This document shows positions 47,097 to 56,424 of a stretch of 64,000 bases of DNA, one piece after another. The position numbers and the translations under genes were made by a program. Location: positions 124,001 to 188,000 of the forward strand of contig JACTMJ010000024.1 of NCBI GenBank assembly GCA_014584705.1. Reading direction: 5' to 3'. This DNA comes from Acidobacteriota bacterium (lineage in GTDB: Bacteria > Acidobacteriota > Terriglobia > Bryobacterales > Bryobacteraceae). Within the stretch, counting starts at the first letter, position 1. Each line of letters starts with the position of its first letter. The notes under the pieces are model-generated. The model was not told where the DNA came from and made no database searches. It saw nothing but the letters and a program-made list of their open reading frames with translations.

Positions 47097-49443
47097 AAAT
47101 CCGCTCCACATCGCGAACTCCGGAAATACGCCGAATCGCCCCGGTAATCCGCTCCAATTGTTTCTTGTCCCGAATCTCCACCGTCATCTCCACAAGCGCG
47201 CCATCCGCTTCGCGCGAATTGTCGGTTCGCGCCTCCAGGCTGCGGATATTGCTTTGCTCGTCGTTGAGAATCGAGGTGAGCCGGTTCAAAATGCCCGGCC
47301 GGTCGTCGGTATACACCGAAACGCGCACCGGGAAACTCCGGGAAGCGCTGTCCCATTCCACATCGATCTTGCGCTCCAGTTCGTAGAGAAGACTCTGCAC
47401 ATTGCGGCAGTTCACCGAATGCACCGCCACTCCCTTGCCGCGGGTGATATAGCCAACGATTGGTTCTCCCGGAAGCGGATTGCAGCATCCGGCGCGGTAG
47501 ACCAGCACATCGTCTACACCCCGCACCTTGATCGTAAGGTCACCCTTCGAAGCATCGCGGGCTGTGGGAAGCGGTTCAGCGGTCTCAGCTCTCCCCTTCT
47601 CCGCGGGAGCGTCTCCCAGCGTGGTTCCGGAAAGCTTCTCCAGCAGCTTCCGCGGAGAGAGCTTTCCATAGCCGATGGCTGCCAGCAGGTCCTCATGCTT
47701 ACTGTAGCCGTAGTCGGCGGCGGCAGAGAGCATCTCGGCTTTCGAGAATCGGCTTATCGCCACACCGAGCCGTCTTGATTCTTTCTCGAGCGTCTTTTGT
47801 CCGATCTCCAACGCCTTCACGCGCTCGGAAGCGTTGATCACCGCGCGCATCTTATTTCGGGCGCGCGCGGTCTGTACAATGCTCAACCAGTCCTTGCTGG
47901 GCTGGTGCCCCGGCTGCGTCAGGATCTCCACCACCTCGCCGTTCTTAAGGGTGTAGCGAAGCGGGACGATGCGGCCATTTACCTTCGCGCCCACACAGGT
48001 ATGGCCAACCTCGGTATGGATCGCGTATGCAAAATCGATCGGCGTCGCCCCCCGCGGAAGTGCCACCACTCGCCCTTTGGGAGTAAACGTATACACTTCC
48101 TCCGGATAGAGATCCACCCGGAGCGTGGACATAAACTCACCGGGATCGCGAAGCTCCCTCTGCCATTCGACAAGTTGCCGCAGCCAGGCGACGCGTGCGT
48201 CGTCCAAACCGCCGCCCACTTTGCCTTCCTTGTACTTCCAATGCGCCGCGATTCCCTCTTCGGCCAGCTTGTTCATCTCTTCCGTGCGGATCTGTACCTC
48301 AAACGGCTGACCTTGCGGGCCGATCACTGAAGTATGCAGGCTTTGATAGAGGTTGGGCCTCGGAATCGCAATGAAATCCTTGATGCGTCCGGGAATCGGA
48401 CGCCAGATGTTGTGGATGATGCCGAGCGCCGCATAGCAGTTCTTCACGGAATCCGTGATGATGCGCAAGGCGAGCAGATCGTAGACTTCGTCGATCGAGA
48501 TCTTCTGCCGCTTCAGCTTCTGGTAAACCGAATACGGGCGCTTGATTCGGCCGACAACGCGCGCGGGCACGCCATCGCGAGCCAGATCGCCCTCTATGAT
48601 CCGTTGAATTTCGAGCAGCGTGTCCTCGTTCGCCTGACGCCGCAACTCGATAAGTTCCACTACCTCTTTGTAGGCCTCCGGCTCCAGAAATCGCAGCGCC
48701 CGGTCTTCCAACTCCGCGCGGAGTTTTCCCATGCCGAGGCGGTTGGCGATCGGAGCGTAGATCTCCACGGTTTCCGTCGCGATCTTCTCCTGCCGGATAC
48801 GGGAAAGCGAATCCAGCGTCCTCATATTGTGGAGACGATCCGCAAGCTTGACGATGATCACGCGGATATCGGAAACCATCGCCAGCAACATCTTTCGCAG
48901 GCTCTCGGCCTGCCGCTCTTCCTTGCCGTGCAGGTCAAGCTTGCCGATCTTTGTAACGCCGTCCACGACGCGCGCGACTTGCTCGCCAAACTCGCGTGTC
49001 AAATCCGCCATGGAGACGGGCGGATCCCCATCCTCGAGCAGATCGTGGAGCAGGCCGCTCTGCAGGGAGGTCAGGTCCATTCGGATGTCGAGAAGAATCT
49101 CCGCCACGCCAATCGGATGCAGGATATAGGGCTCCCCCGATTCGCGCACCTGCCTTCCGTGGTGATAGCGGGCATACTCGAACGCCTTGCGAAGCGCGAC
49201 GAAATCCTCCCAGGGCCGCTCCGCGCGTAGCCGCGCTTCGAACTGAAGATACGCCTCTTCCGGATCCGGAAACTGCGGTTCCTCACCGGATGGAACGCCT
49301 GTTCTGGGGGACTTTCCTGGCTTGAGAGATCGGGATACTTCGACGGCGGCAGAATCCGGAACGGTGCTCGACGAACTTCCGGGCGTTTCTTTCATCCCGG
49401 CGGGATGGGGGTCCGCATCCGTCGATTGCTTCGTGGGCGTCAT
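47083..49443 (-). CDS. rel: bifunctional (p)ppGpp synthetase/hydrolase (RelA/SpoT family)
   Basis: The alarmone enzyme has 786 residues from the ATG at 49443. An N-terminal hydrolase domain is marked by HPIGVAEIL and LLHDLLEDG (HDxxED). The synthetase follows, with GRIKDFIA (the RxKD form typical of bifunctional Rel) and FEVQIRTEEM. A TGS domain (VVALPRGATPIDFAYAIH) and a C-terminal ACT domain complete it. An N-terminal extension of about 50 residues is low in complexity. TTG at 49452 is an alternative start. The start codon comes directly after a terminator-like hairpin, so regulation by attenuation is possible. Confidence 0.93.
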   Translation of the reverse strand: MTPTKQSTDADPHPAGMKETPGSSSSTVPDSAAVEVSRSLKPGKSPRTGVPSGEEPQFPDPEEAYLQFEARLRAERPWEDFVALRKAFEYARYHHGRQVRESGEPYILHPIGVAEILLDIRMDLTSLQSGLLHDLLEDGDPPVSMADLTREFGEQVARVVDGVTKIGKLDLHGKEERQAESLRKMLLAMVSDIRVIIVKLADRLHNMRTLDSLSRIRQEKIATETVEIYAPIANRLGMGKLRAELEDRALRFLEPEAYKEVVELIELRRQANEDTLLEIQRIIEGDLARDGVPARVVGRIKRPYSVYQKLKRQKISIDEVYDLLALRIITDSVKNCYAALGIIHNIWRPIPGRIKDFIAIPRPNLYQSLHTSVIGPQGQPFEVQIRTEEMNKLAEEGIAAHWKYKEGKVGGGLDDARVAWLRQLVEWQRELRDPGEFMSTLRVDLYPEEVYTFTPKGRVVALPRGATPIDFAYAIHTEVGHTCVGAKVNGRIVPLRYTLKNGEVVEILTQPGHQPSKDWLSIVQTARARNKMRAVINASERVKALEIGQKTLEKESRRLGVAISRFSKAEMLSAAADYGYSKHEDLLAAIGYGKLSPRKLLEKLSGTTLGDAPAEKGRAETAEPLPTARDASKGDLTIKVRGVDDVLVYRAGCCNPLPGEPIVGYITRGKGVAVHSVNCRNVQSLLYELERKIDVEWDSASRSFPVRVSVYTDDRPGILNRLTSILNDEQSNIRSLEARTDNSREADGALVEMTVEIRDKKQLERITGAIRRISGVRDVERIYERN

Positions 49444-49478
49444 GGAAAACAAGAGTGGGGCGGAAGAACCGCCCCACT
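49444..49478 (-). terminator. terminator hairpin immediately before the rel start
   Basis: On the minus strand AGTGGGGCGG (49478-49469) and CCGCCCCACT (49463-49454) form a ten-pair stem with the loop TTCTT, followed by CTTGTTTTCC and then the ATG of rel. It lies about 60 bases after the end of the TPR lipoprotein gene, so it probably ends the TonB-row transcript. It may also be an attenuator within the rel leader. Confidence 0.75.
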
Positions 49479-49536
49479 TCCAGTGTAACTGTAAGCCGAC
49501 TGGATTTGGTTTTGGCCAAAATCCCTCCGGCCGGAA

Positions 49537-50385
49537 TCAATCCTTCACGACTCCTCCGCCGCCTTTCTCGGCTTCCCGCGCGGCTTTGATCTTCTTGATG
49601 CTGAGGGATTTCTCCACCCAGTTATCGGCCTTCTCAATATCCTGGTCGTAAAGCTCCGCGGTCGGCTGAAGATCGGCGCGTTCCCGATAGAGCAGGTTGA
49701 TGTACGCCATGGCGTCGTCGTACTCGTTATCGATGTTGATCGCCTTGTTCAGCGCCTCGATACCCTTCTCGACCGATTCCAGATTCTTCGTCCGCAACTC
49801 TTCCAGCTTCTTCTTGTCCTTGATTGGGCCGGGCGCATCGGGCTTCATCCCAAGCTCCGATCGGACCGCCATACGACGCGGATAGGTTTTCATCCACGCG
49901 ATCACCCCGAGCGTATAGTAGCCCTCTTTCTTGCTCGGATTGAGCGCGATGAGCTTTTCATACCACTGGGAAGCAACGTTAAGCTTTTCGATCTTGGCGT
50001 CGAGGCTGGGTTCGCCCTGCGCTTCGTTGTAATAAAGGCTCGCGAGCGATTCCGTGGCGACTTCGTCTTTCGGATTGGCTTCCAGCACCTTCTTGAATTC
50101 CGCTTCGGCGCTGCGTGCCATCTGCATGTTGTCCTCGGACGTGGCCCCGGGGATGAACTGGCTGAAATAGGACATCGCCAGATACAGACGAGCCGTGGGG
50201 AACTCAGGGTCGAGTTCGACAGCCAGCTTGAAGTGCTCGACCGCGTCCGCGTACTTGGCGTTCTTGTACGCGTTTACGCCCTTATTGAGCTCGTCGCGTG
50301 CTTTCAATTTCTGGCAGCCCGTGGAAAGAATCACGACGCTGAGCATTGCCACCGCGGCCAATATGAGTGTGAACTTTCGCTTCAT
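49537..50385 (-). CDS. TPR-repeat lipoprotein
   Basis: The 282-residue protein starts at the ATG at 50385 with GGAGAG six bases upstream. A lipoprotein signal (VVILSTGC, Cys near residue 24) is followed by tetratricopeptide repeats (KGVNAYKNAKYADAVEHFKLAVELDP, a 34-residue pattern) and a basic, helical C-terminal region. It is the last gene of the row with exbD, exbB and tonB, and probably sits at the outer or inner membrane as an adaptor. The specific partner is unknown. Confidence 0.85.
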   Translation of the reverse strand: MKRKFTLILAAVAMLSVVILSTGCQKLKARDELNKGVNAYKNAKYADAVEHFKLAVELDPEFPTARLYLAMSYFSQFIPGATSEDNMQMARSAEAEFKKVLEANPKDEVATESLASLYYNEAQGEPSLDAKIEKLNVASQWYEKLIALNPSKKEGYYTLGVIAWMKTYPRRMAVRSELGMKPDAPGPIKDKKKLEELRTKNLESVEKGIEALNKAINIDNEYDDAMAYINLLYRERADLQPTAELYDQDIEKADNWVEKSLSIKKIKAAREAEKGGGGVVKD

Positions 50386-50530
50386 CACTTGTCTCTCCTG
50401 TTTCAGTGGTGTTTCCCCGCGCCTGTAAAGCATTCCCGGCGGCCCTGTCCTGGGGAGGGAGCCCCTCCGCACACCGGATGCCGTCGGATGAATGCCAAAC
50501 ATTACTGCGACGAAACGCAGCGCAAAGAGC

Positions 50531-50959
50531 CTACTTGCCCTCTTCCACTGCCGGCGTCATGAGACCGACTTTGTCGATTCCTGCGCCTTTAGCTATATCG
50601 ATCGCCGCGGCGACGTTCCGATACTCCAGGCTGGGATCGCCTTTGACGAAGACAACCCGCTCCGCGCGCGTCTTGAAAATCTCTTCAAGCCGGGGACCCA
50701 TGCGAACTGCGTCGGTCGGCTCATCGTTAATCTTGAGGGAGCCATCCGCCGCAATCTGAATCACCACGGTCCGGTTATCTTCAGGAGGCGTGGCGGGCGC
50801 ATCCGGAGGAGGCGGCTGGGGCACCAGCGACTCCAATCCCCGCGGCGGCTCGTTCGAGATGATCATGAAAATGATCAGAAGCACGAGCAGCACGTCAATC
50901 AACGGAGTCATATTGATATCAGATTTTGCTCCGCCGCTATCACCAGCTGACATTCCCAT
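50531..50959 (-). CDS. exbD: ExbD/TolR-family energy-transducing protein (second copy)
   Basis: A 142-residue membrane protein with one N-terminal transmembrane helix (DINMTPLIDVLLVLLIIFMII) carrying the conserved Asp that takes part in proton flow, a proline-rich linker (VPQPPPPDAPATPPED), and a periplasmic domain. It forms, with ExbB, the motor that energises TonB. It differs in sequence from the exbD located at 51049 and may form a mixed pentamer or serve a different TonB-like partner. Upstream is a gap of about 90 bases to that first exbD. Confidence 0.9.
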   Translation of the reverse strand: MGMSAGDSGGAKSDINMTPLIDVLLVLLIIFMIISNEPPRGLESLVPQPPPPDAPATPPEDNRTVVIQIAADGSLKINDEPTDAVRMGPRLEEIFKTRAERVVFVKGDPSLEYRNVAAAIDIAKGAGIDKVGLMTPAVEEGK

Positions 50960-51048
50960 AGGGCACTCTCCTCATCTTGAGCTATTCTTGTCGGTTCCCC
51001 GCTTTGCGGCCAACATCGCGCGCCGGCTCGCACCGGCCGGGACTGCGC

Positions 51049-51492
51049 CTAGATGCCTTCCTGCGCGGCTGCGCGAGGATCCTTGATCTTTTCCGTCAGC
51101 AACCCTACCTGGTCCACTCCGGCGCCACGCAGACTGTCGACCGCCTCGGTCACCTTCTCATAGCGCGCCCGGGCATCGGCCTTGATGTAGACCATCTTGT
51201 CCACTCGGTTCAGGAGCAAATCCTTCACCTTGCCGGCGAGTGCATCCATCACTACGGGATCCGAACCGAGAAACGTCTTGCCGTCACGGGTCACCGCGAC
51301 AACAATAGCGTCTTCTTTGTCGGCCGCTTCCATTGTGATTGGATTGCGGGTCTTCACCATGTCAACGCTCACTCCTTTTGAGAGCAGCGGAGTGATCACC
51401 ATGAAGATAATCAGCAGCACCAGCATCACATCCACCATCGGGGTGACGTTGATGTCGGAGACCGCGGACATTTTGATTTTTTTTCGAGCCAT
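51049..51492 (-). CDS. exbD: ExbD/TolR-family energy-transducing protein (first copy)
   Basis: A 147-residue relative of the same family. MARKKIKMSAVSDINVTPM precedes the transmembrane helix, where VDVMLVLLIIFMVI includes the conserved Asp. ATG at 51492 is chosen because GAGGAG lies about ten bases upstream, while ATG at 51501 would be almost in contact with it. It follows exbB by about 175 bases. Confidence 0.9.
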   Translation of the reverse strand: MARKKIKMSAVSDINVTPMVDVMLVLLIIFMVITPLLSKGVSVDMVKTRNPITMEAADKEDAIVVAVTRDGKTFLGSDPVVMDALAGKVKDLLLNRVDKMVYIKADARARYEKVTEAVDSLRGAGVDQVGLLTEKIKDPRAAAQEGI

Positions 51493-51524
51493 TCCGTACA
51501 TTCTCCTCGTCGTAGGCGACTTAC

Positions 51525-51557
51525 TCGAAAAGGGGAGGATCTTCGAGAGATCCTCCC
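51525..51557 (-). terminator. hairpin between exbB and exbD (terminator-like)
   Basis: On the minus strand GGGAGGATC and GATCCTCCC form a nine-pair stem (51557-51549 with 51541-51533) and a seven-base loop, followed by CCTTTTCG. It could end part of the exbB transcript or stabilise a processed end; it lies inside the operon. Confidence 0.5.
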
Positions 51558-51668
51558 ATCTCCGCGAATTCAACACACGGGGGCGGATTACGGGAGACGT
51601 TCCCGCCCGGGTAGCCACGTTCGGACGTTTCCCCCCTCACGCGCCGGGCACGACGCCTCTCGATGAGC

Positions 51669-52409
51669 CTAGCCCTTCGCGCTGGTGCTCTTCTGCGTGC
51701 GCTTGATGAAATAGTCGATCAGTTCGGAACTGGAGTTCGACATTTCAACGTCGAAGGATTCAAGGCTCGACGTGAACGCGTTATACGCCCACACCGCGGG
51801 CAGCGCCACAAAGAGGCCGATAGCGGTTGCCACAAGGGCTTCCGAAATACCGCCCGCCACCGCGCCAAGTCCCGTTGCCTTTTCAGTGGAAATGCCCTGG
51901 AAGGCGTTGATAATACCGACAACCGTTCCGAACAGACCCACGAAGGGGGCCGACGAACCGATGGTGGCGAGGCCGGAAACACCGCGCTTCAACTCGGCGT
52001 GGACAATTGCCTCCGCACGGTCAAGCGCGCGCTTGGAAGCCTCAATGTCTTCGCCCAGCGAATCGGCGCTCATCTGGTGCGCACGGAACTCCTGGAGCCC
52101 CGCAACAACGACTTTAGCCAGGTGGCTCTTCTTGTAGCGATCGGCAATCTTGATCGCTTCATCAAGTTTGCCCTCGCGCAAAGCGCCGGCCACGGCGGGC
52201 GCAAAGGCTCGGGATTGTTTCCTGGCGGCGCTATAGGCGAGCCAGCGGTCGATCATGACGCCGATGGAATACGCCGACATAATGAACAGCAAGATCACGA
52301 CGGCCCGGGCAAGAAAGCCCATCTGATCCCACATCGAACGGAGGTCGAAACCCACCGCGCCACCTTCTGCCATGAAGAGGAAAGCCCATACTTGCAGTTG
52401 CAAAAGCAT
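51669..52409 (-). CDS. exbB: ExbB/TolQ-family proton channel protein
   Basis: The 246-residue protein has three membrane helices: one N-terminal (near residues 33-55) and two close together (near 145-170 and 185-210). The region [20 protein letters not shown], with GLFGTVxGI, is the family hallmark, and the second hairpin starts at [17 protein letters not shown]. ExbB pentamers form the channel around the ExbD helices and drive TonB. Located next to tonB and two exbD genes, it completes the energising complex. Confidence 0.93.
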   Translation of the reverse strand: MLLQLQVWAFLFMAEGGAVGFDLRSMWDQMGFLARAVVILLFIMSAYSIGVMIDRWLAYSAARKQSRAFAPAVAGALREGKLDEAIKIADRYKKSHLAKVVVAGLQEFRAHQMSADSLGEDIEASKRALDRAEAIVHAELKRGVSGLATIGSSAPFVGLFGTVVGIINAFQGISTEKATGLGAVAGGISEALVATAIGLFVALPAVWAYNAFTSSLESFDVEMSNSSSELIDYFIKRTQKSTSAKG

Positions 52410-52476
52410 TTTTCGTCAGTCTCCTGCGAGTTGAATTCGTTAATTAACTTTCTTGAGGTTGTCGGTTCCTGGTTCG

Positions 52477-53235
52477 CTATCGCAGTGTGAAATTCACGTC
52501 GATAACGGTTACAACTTCCACCGGCTCTCCATTGAGCAGGGTGGGGGCGTAGCGCCACTGCCGCACTGCCTGCAGGGCAGCCTGGACCAGCAGAGGATGG
52601 CCGCTAACGACCTGCAAATCCTGAATCTGGCCGTCTTTCGCGATCACGGCATTCAGCCGCACGGTACCGGAAACCCGGGCCTGTTTGGCCAGCGGAGGAT
52701 ACACCGGCTGTACGCGGTTTAGAATCTTTGCTTCCTGCACGTTGCCGCCAACTCGAATTCGGGACGGGGGCTTCGGCTTCTCCGCTGCCGGAGGCGGCGG
52801 CGGTGGAGGCGGCGCCGCGCTCGGCACGCTACCAATGATTCCGCCCAGCACGCCGCCCATTGTTCCGCCAGGAACGCCGCCGGCCACGCCACCCACAACG
52901 CCAACCCCGGCACCCGGAGGCGGCAGTTCATCCTCAACGATCATGCTGACCTTTTTGGGAATTTCCTTTGGAGCCGTCAGCACCCCGGAGTCAAACTGGC
53001 GCTTGATCACCTTCACGGGCTTCACTTGCGCCACAGCCGCCGGCGGAGGGGGTGGCGGCGGGGGAGGCGGCGGAGCCACAAGAAAACTGGTGAGTTGTGT
53101 CTGCGGCAGGCTGTCGGTATAGATCAGCGGGATCAGAATCGCGACAAAGATCAATAAGATCTGAACCAGAGTCGATATGAGCACCGCCATCGGTCTCTTC
53201 GTCCCTTTATCAGCCACGAAGGTTTGTTCAAACAT
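52477..53235 (-). CDS. tonB: TonB-type energy transducer with polyproline and glycine-rich linker
   Basis: From the ATG at 53235, with GGGAGAAG upstream, the protein has 252 residues. One transmembrane helix is near residues 17-38. A proline run of eleven follows at 55-65, then a glycine-valine rich segment (GVGVVGGVAGGVPGG), then a second proline run. The C-terminal TonB domain shows QPVYPPLAKQARVSGTVRL and QWRYAPTLLNGEPV. It links the ExbB/ExbD motor to outer-membrane receptors such as the one at the right edge. The combination of proline and glycine linkers is unusual for length but not for the family. Confidence 0.92.
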   Translation of the reverse strand: MFEQTFVADKGTKRPMAVLISTLVQILLIFVAILIPLIYTDSLPQTQLTSFLVAPPPPPPPPPPPAAVAQVKPVKVIKRQFDSGVLTAPKEIPKKVSMIVEDELPPPGAGVGVVGGVAGGVPGGTMGGVLGGIIGSVPSAAPPPPPPPPAAEKPKPPSRIRVGGNVQEAKILNRVQPVYPPLAKQARVSGTVRLNAVIAKDGQIQDLQVVSGHPLLVQAALQAVRQWRYAPTLLNGEPVEVVTVIDVNFTLR

Positions 53236-53339
53236 TTCGCTTCTCCCCGTGTACTTGGCATCTCCCGGCTGCGGAGATTGGCCTCTCCCGCACACCGGAA
53301 TTCATGCTTGTTTCTTTGAGCGCCACCTGCCTCGCTCGG

Positions 53340-54515
53340 CTAGCGGCTCCCCTTCACGGCGCCGGACGCGGTCCGGCGACGCGATTCCATCATCCACTTT
53401 CCAAAGGCGACAATCGGACTCGCGATGAAGATCGACGAGTACGAACCAATGACAATACCGCAAACCAGAGCAAAGGCAAAGCCGTTTAGCACATCTCCGC
53501 CAAAAAGATACAACGCCAGGCACGCTAGAAATGTGAGGCCCGAAGTGATCACCGTCCGGCTCAGCGTCTGGTTAACGGACGTGTTTATCGTATCAGCAAA
53601 AGGCTCGGATCGCGTGATCTTCAGATTCTCGCGAATCCGGTCGAAAATCACGATTGTATCGTTCACCGAATAGCCCACCAGTGTGAGCAGCGCGGCGATG
53701 ACGGTGAGCGAGATCTCCTTGTCGAATATCGAGAAAAATCCAACGGTAACCACCACGTCGTGCAGTACCGCGATCACCGCTCCCACACCGTAAATCCACT
53801 CGAATCGAAATGCGATATAGACCAGCATTCCGCCCAGGGCGTACAGCGTGACAAGAATCGCCTGGCGGCGAAGGTCTTCTCCGGCCTTTGGCCCGACAAC
53901 CTCGATCTGCCGGATGCTGAACTTGCCCAGTGAAAATTCCTCTTCGAGAGTTTTTATCACACCTTCATTGACACCGGCTACTCCCGAAAGTTCCTTGACG
54001 TTCGAGAGCAACCCCGAATGGTTCTCGTCGCGGAATTTTACGATCGCCGCGGCCAGAGCTTTTCTTTGTTCATCGCCAAGGTTAACCCCGTTGCGCGTAA
54101 GCGGAATCGCAAGATGTTCCGCCAGCAAATCGGCGGAGACTGAATTCAGATCCGGCTTGCCCTTGGCCCCGCCAAAGCTGCTCTCGAGAACTTCGACGAT
54201 CGTCTGCCGGACGCTCTCCAGTTCCTTCTCGTCCCGAAGCTCGGTCCCGATAATCACCTCATTGTCGCCGGTGAGTTCCTGGACGTTAATTTCGCCGGAG
54301 ATCCGCTTGCTCATCGCCTCCCGAATCTCATTGATGGGCGGCTTGCCCAGAAAGCGGACGTAGACCTGCGCGCCGCCCTTGAAATCGATTCCGTACCTGG
54401 GGCCTCCCTTGATGAAAAGGGAAATCATGCCGACGGCGAGGAGCGCAACGGACAGGCCAAGAAAAATCCACTTCTTGCCATAGAAATCAAATTTTGTATC
54501 CCGAAACAGTTCCAT
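53340..54515 (-). CDS. secF: protein translocase subunit SecF, with insertion
   Basis: SecF works with SecD and YajC to pull preproteins out of the translocon using the proton gradient. The 391-residue protein has the N-terminal helix (near 14-34), the family block RYGIDFKGGAQVYVRF, and the C-terminal helices with GVGAVIAVLHDVVVTVGFF and GYSVNDTIVIFDRIREN. It is about 70 residues longer than the E. coli protein because of an insert near residues 113-200, in the periplasmic region. The start at 54515 has no strong ribosome site; a hairpin and AAGAAGGAGC lie further upstream. Confidence 0.94.
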   Translation of the reverse strand: MELFRDTKFDFYGKKWIFLGLSVALLAVGMISLFIKGGPRYGIDFKGGAQVYVRFLGKPPINEIREAMSKRISGEINVQELTGDNEVIIGTELRDEKELESVRQTIVEVLESSFGGAKGKPDLNSVSADLLAEHLAIPLTRNGVNLGDEQRKALAAAIVKFRDENHSGLLSNVKELSGVAGVNEGVIKTLEEEFSLGKFSIRQIEVVGPKAGEDLRRQAILVTLYALGGMLVYIAFRFEWIYGVGAVIAVLHDVVVTVGFFSIFDKEISLTVIAALLTLVGYSVNDTIVIFDRIRENLKITRSEPFADTINTSVNQTLSRTVITSGLTFLACLALYLFGGDVLNGFAFALVCGIVIGSYSSIFIASPIVAFGKWMMESRRRTASGAVKGSR

Positions 54516-54644
54516 GCAGCGTTAATCGGCCGGCAAACGATGTGGACACCGGCTGCTCCTTCTTTGTTCCCGATTTCGGGAATCTTTCTTCCGAAATTTC
54601 TCTTTCTTCACCGGCGCGCCCAGCCACGCCAGTTCCTTACCGGA

Positions 54645-56273
54645 CTAAATACTGAGCGTCGCCAGATCGCGATTGCGGAAGAGGCGCAGATCAAACATCC
54701 ACCTTGAGACGTAGACGGCCGTAAACAAATTCGCCACCAGGCCGATCACCAGCGAGATCGCGAAGCCTTTCACCGGCCCCGTGCCGAACATGAACAGGAA
54801 CGCGCACGAAATCACCGTCGTCACGTGTGTATCGAGAATCGTAATGAACGCCTTCTTGAAGCCGATATCGATTGCGGCGCTGATCGACTTGCCTTCGCGA
54901 ATTTCCTCGCGAATGCGCTCGAAGATCAGCACGTTGCTGTCGACGGCCATGCCGATCGTCAGAATGACTCCCGCGATTCCCGGCAGAGTCAGCACCGCGC
55001 CAAAGTAGGCGAGGATCGCCATCAGAATTACCGCGTTCAGCAGGAGCACGACCGTGGCACTCACACCGGCCCGCTTGTAATAGACCACCATCGCGAGCAC
55101 CACCATCGCGAGGCCCGCCAGGGCGGCCACGATGCCGCTCCGAATGGAATCCGCGCCAAGCGACGGACCTACGGTGCGTTCCTCCAAATAGACAATCCCG
55201 GCCGGAAGGCTCCCGGCGCGCAGCACAAGCGAAAGATCGGAGGCTTCCTGCTCCCCGCTCAGCCCCGTGATCCGTCCGCTATCGTCGATGCGGGACTGGA
55301 TAGTGGCCACGTTTACGATCTGGTTGTCAAGAATCACGGCCAGGCGGTTGTTAATGTTAGCTTCGGTGAATCTCCCGAAGCGCGCGGCGGAGTCTTGCGT
55401 CAGTGTGAAACTGGTTTCCCAGCGGCCGAACTCGTCGCGGCTTGATCGCGCGTTACGGAGGTCGCGGCCGGTAACCACGGGTACACGGCTCACCAAATAA
55501 AAGGGTGCGGCATTCTCGCGGCCGGATCCGGAGGACGGCCGCTCCTGCACCAGTTTCGTACCCAGTGGCAGAAGTCCGCCGTGCTGCGCAAGCGCCTGCT
55601 GGCGCGTGGGAAATGGTCCGTCCTTGACGTCGGTGATTTCGAGCACCGCCGCGGTTCCAATAATTTTCTTGACGCGCGCTGGATCGTCCACACCCGGCAA
55701 CTGCACGAGGATTTCATACTCGGCGTCGGCGCGGCCATGCTGCTGAATAATCGGCTCGCTCAGCCCCAGGCCGTTCACACGCTGCTCGATGGTCCGCAAG
55801 CTGCGTTCGACCGTATCGGCCTTCAGCGCAATCAACTCGGTTCTCTTCAATTGCAGAGCGTAATCGGAGGAACTCACGGACTTCATGTCCCAGGTCGGGA
55901 AGTTCCGACCGACGACATCCCGGAAGTTTCCGGCATCGTTCAGTTCGATCCCCTTCACGGTGATCACAACGTCATCGGCGCCGGCGATGGTCGTCGGGTC
56001 GTTCCGGTCGATCGACGCGTACTTGATGTTCTGCTTGGCCAGATCTTCGCGAAGGCGCTGGATCGCCTGGTCCGCCTCGCTCTTCACGGCGTCCTGAACC
56101 TGCACTTGCAGAACCAGGTGGCTGCCGCCCTTAAGGTCCAGCCCCAGCCGGATGTTGTGTTGCATGTTCGCGAATAGTTCAGCGGGGCTCTTCGGTAGAC
56201 CGATGATCCCGTAAATCGCAAGCAACGTCACCGCGGCGATGATGATTGCTCTGTTTTGTAGACTTCGTTTCAT
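54645..56273 (-). CDS. secD: protein translocase subunit SecD
   Basis: The 542-residue protein begins with a helix (near 9-24) and the LGLDLKGGSHLVLQV block. It has a large periplasmic domain and ends with five membrane helices containing GIAGVILTIGMAVDSNVLIFERIREE. It forms the SecDF complex with the downstream secF. The gap to secF is about 130 bases and contains a small hairpin (TTCCCGA-TT-TCGGGAA). Confidence 0.96.
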   Translation of the reverse strand: MKRSLQNRAIIIAAVTLLAIYGIIGLPKSPAELFANMQHNIRLGLDLKGGSHLVLQVQVQDAVKSEADQAIQRLREDLAKQNIKYASIDRNDPTTIAGADDVVITVKGIELNDAGNFRDVVGRNFPTWDMKSVSSSDYALQLKRTELIALKADTVERSLRTIEQRVNGLGLSEPIIQQHGRADAEYEILVQLPGVDDPARVKKIIGTAAVLEITDVKDGPFPTRQQALAQHGGLLPLGTKLVQERPSSGSGRENAAPFYLVSRVPVVTGRDLRNARSSRDEFGRWETSFTLTQDSAARFGRFTEANINNRLAVILDNQIVNVATIQSRIDDSGRITGLSGEQEASDLSLVLRAGSLPAGIVYLEERTVGPSLGADSIRSGIVAALAGLAMVVLAMVVYYKRAGVSATVVLLLNAVILMAILAYFGAVLTLPGIAGVILTIGMAVDSNVLIFERIREEIREGKSISAAIDIGFKKAFITILDTHVTTVISCAFLFMFGTGPVKGFAISLVIGLVANLFTAVYVSRWMFDLRLFRNRDLATLSI

Positions 56274-56424
56274 GTTCGTATTCTTGCGTCAATATCGCTG
56301 CGCATGAGTCTCCGCGCAAAGAGCGAAGCGTCTCACGTGCTCCGTTCAGAGTACGGGATGCGGCTCGCGGCGCGGCGGGCTTGCGGATGCGGGAGACCGT
56401 CTTCCGATCGCCCGCGAAACTCCG

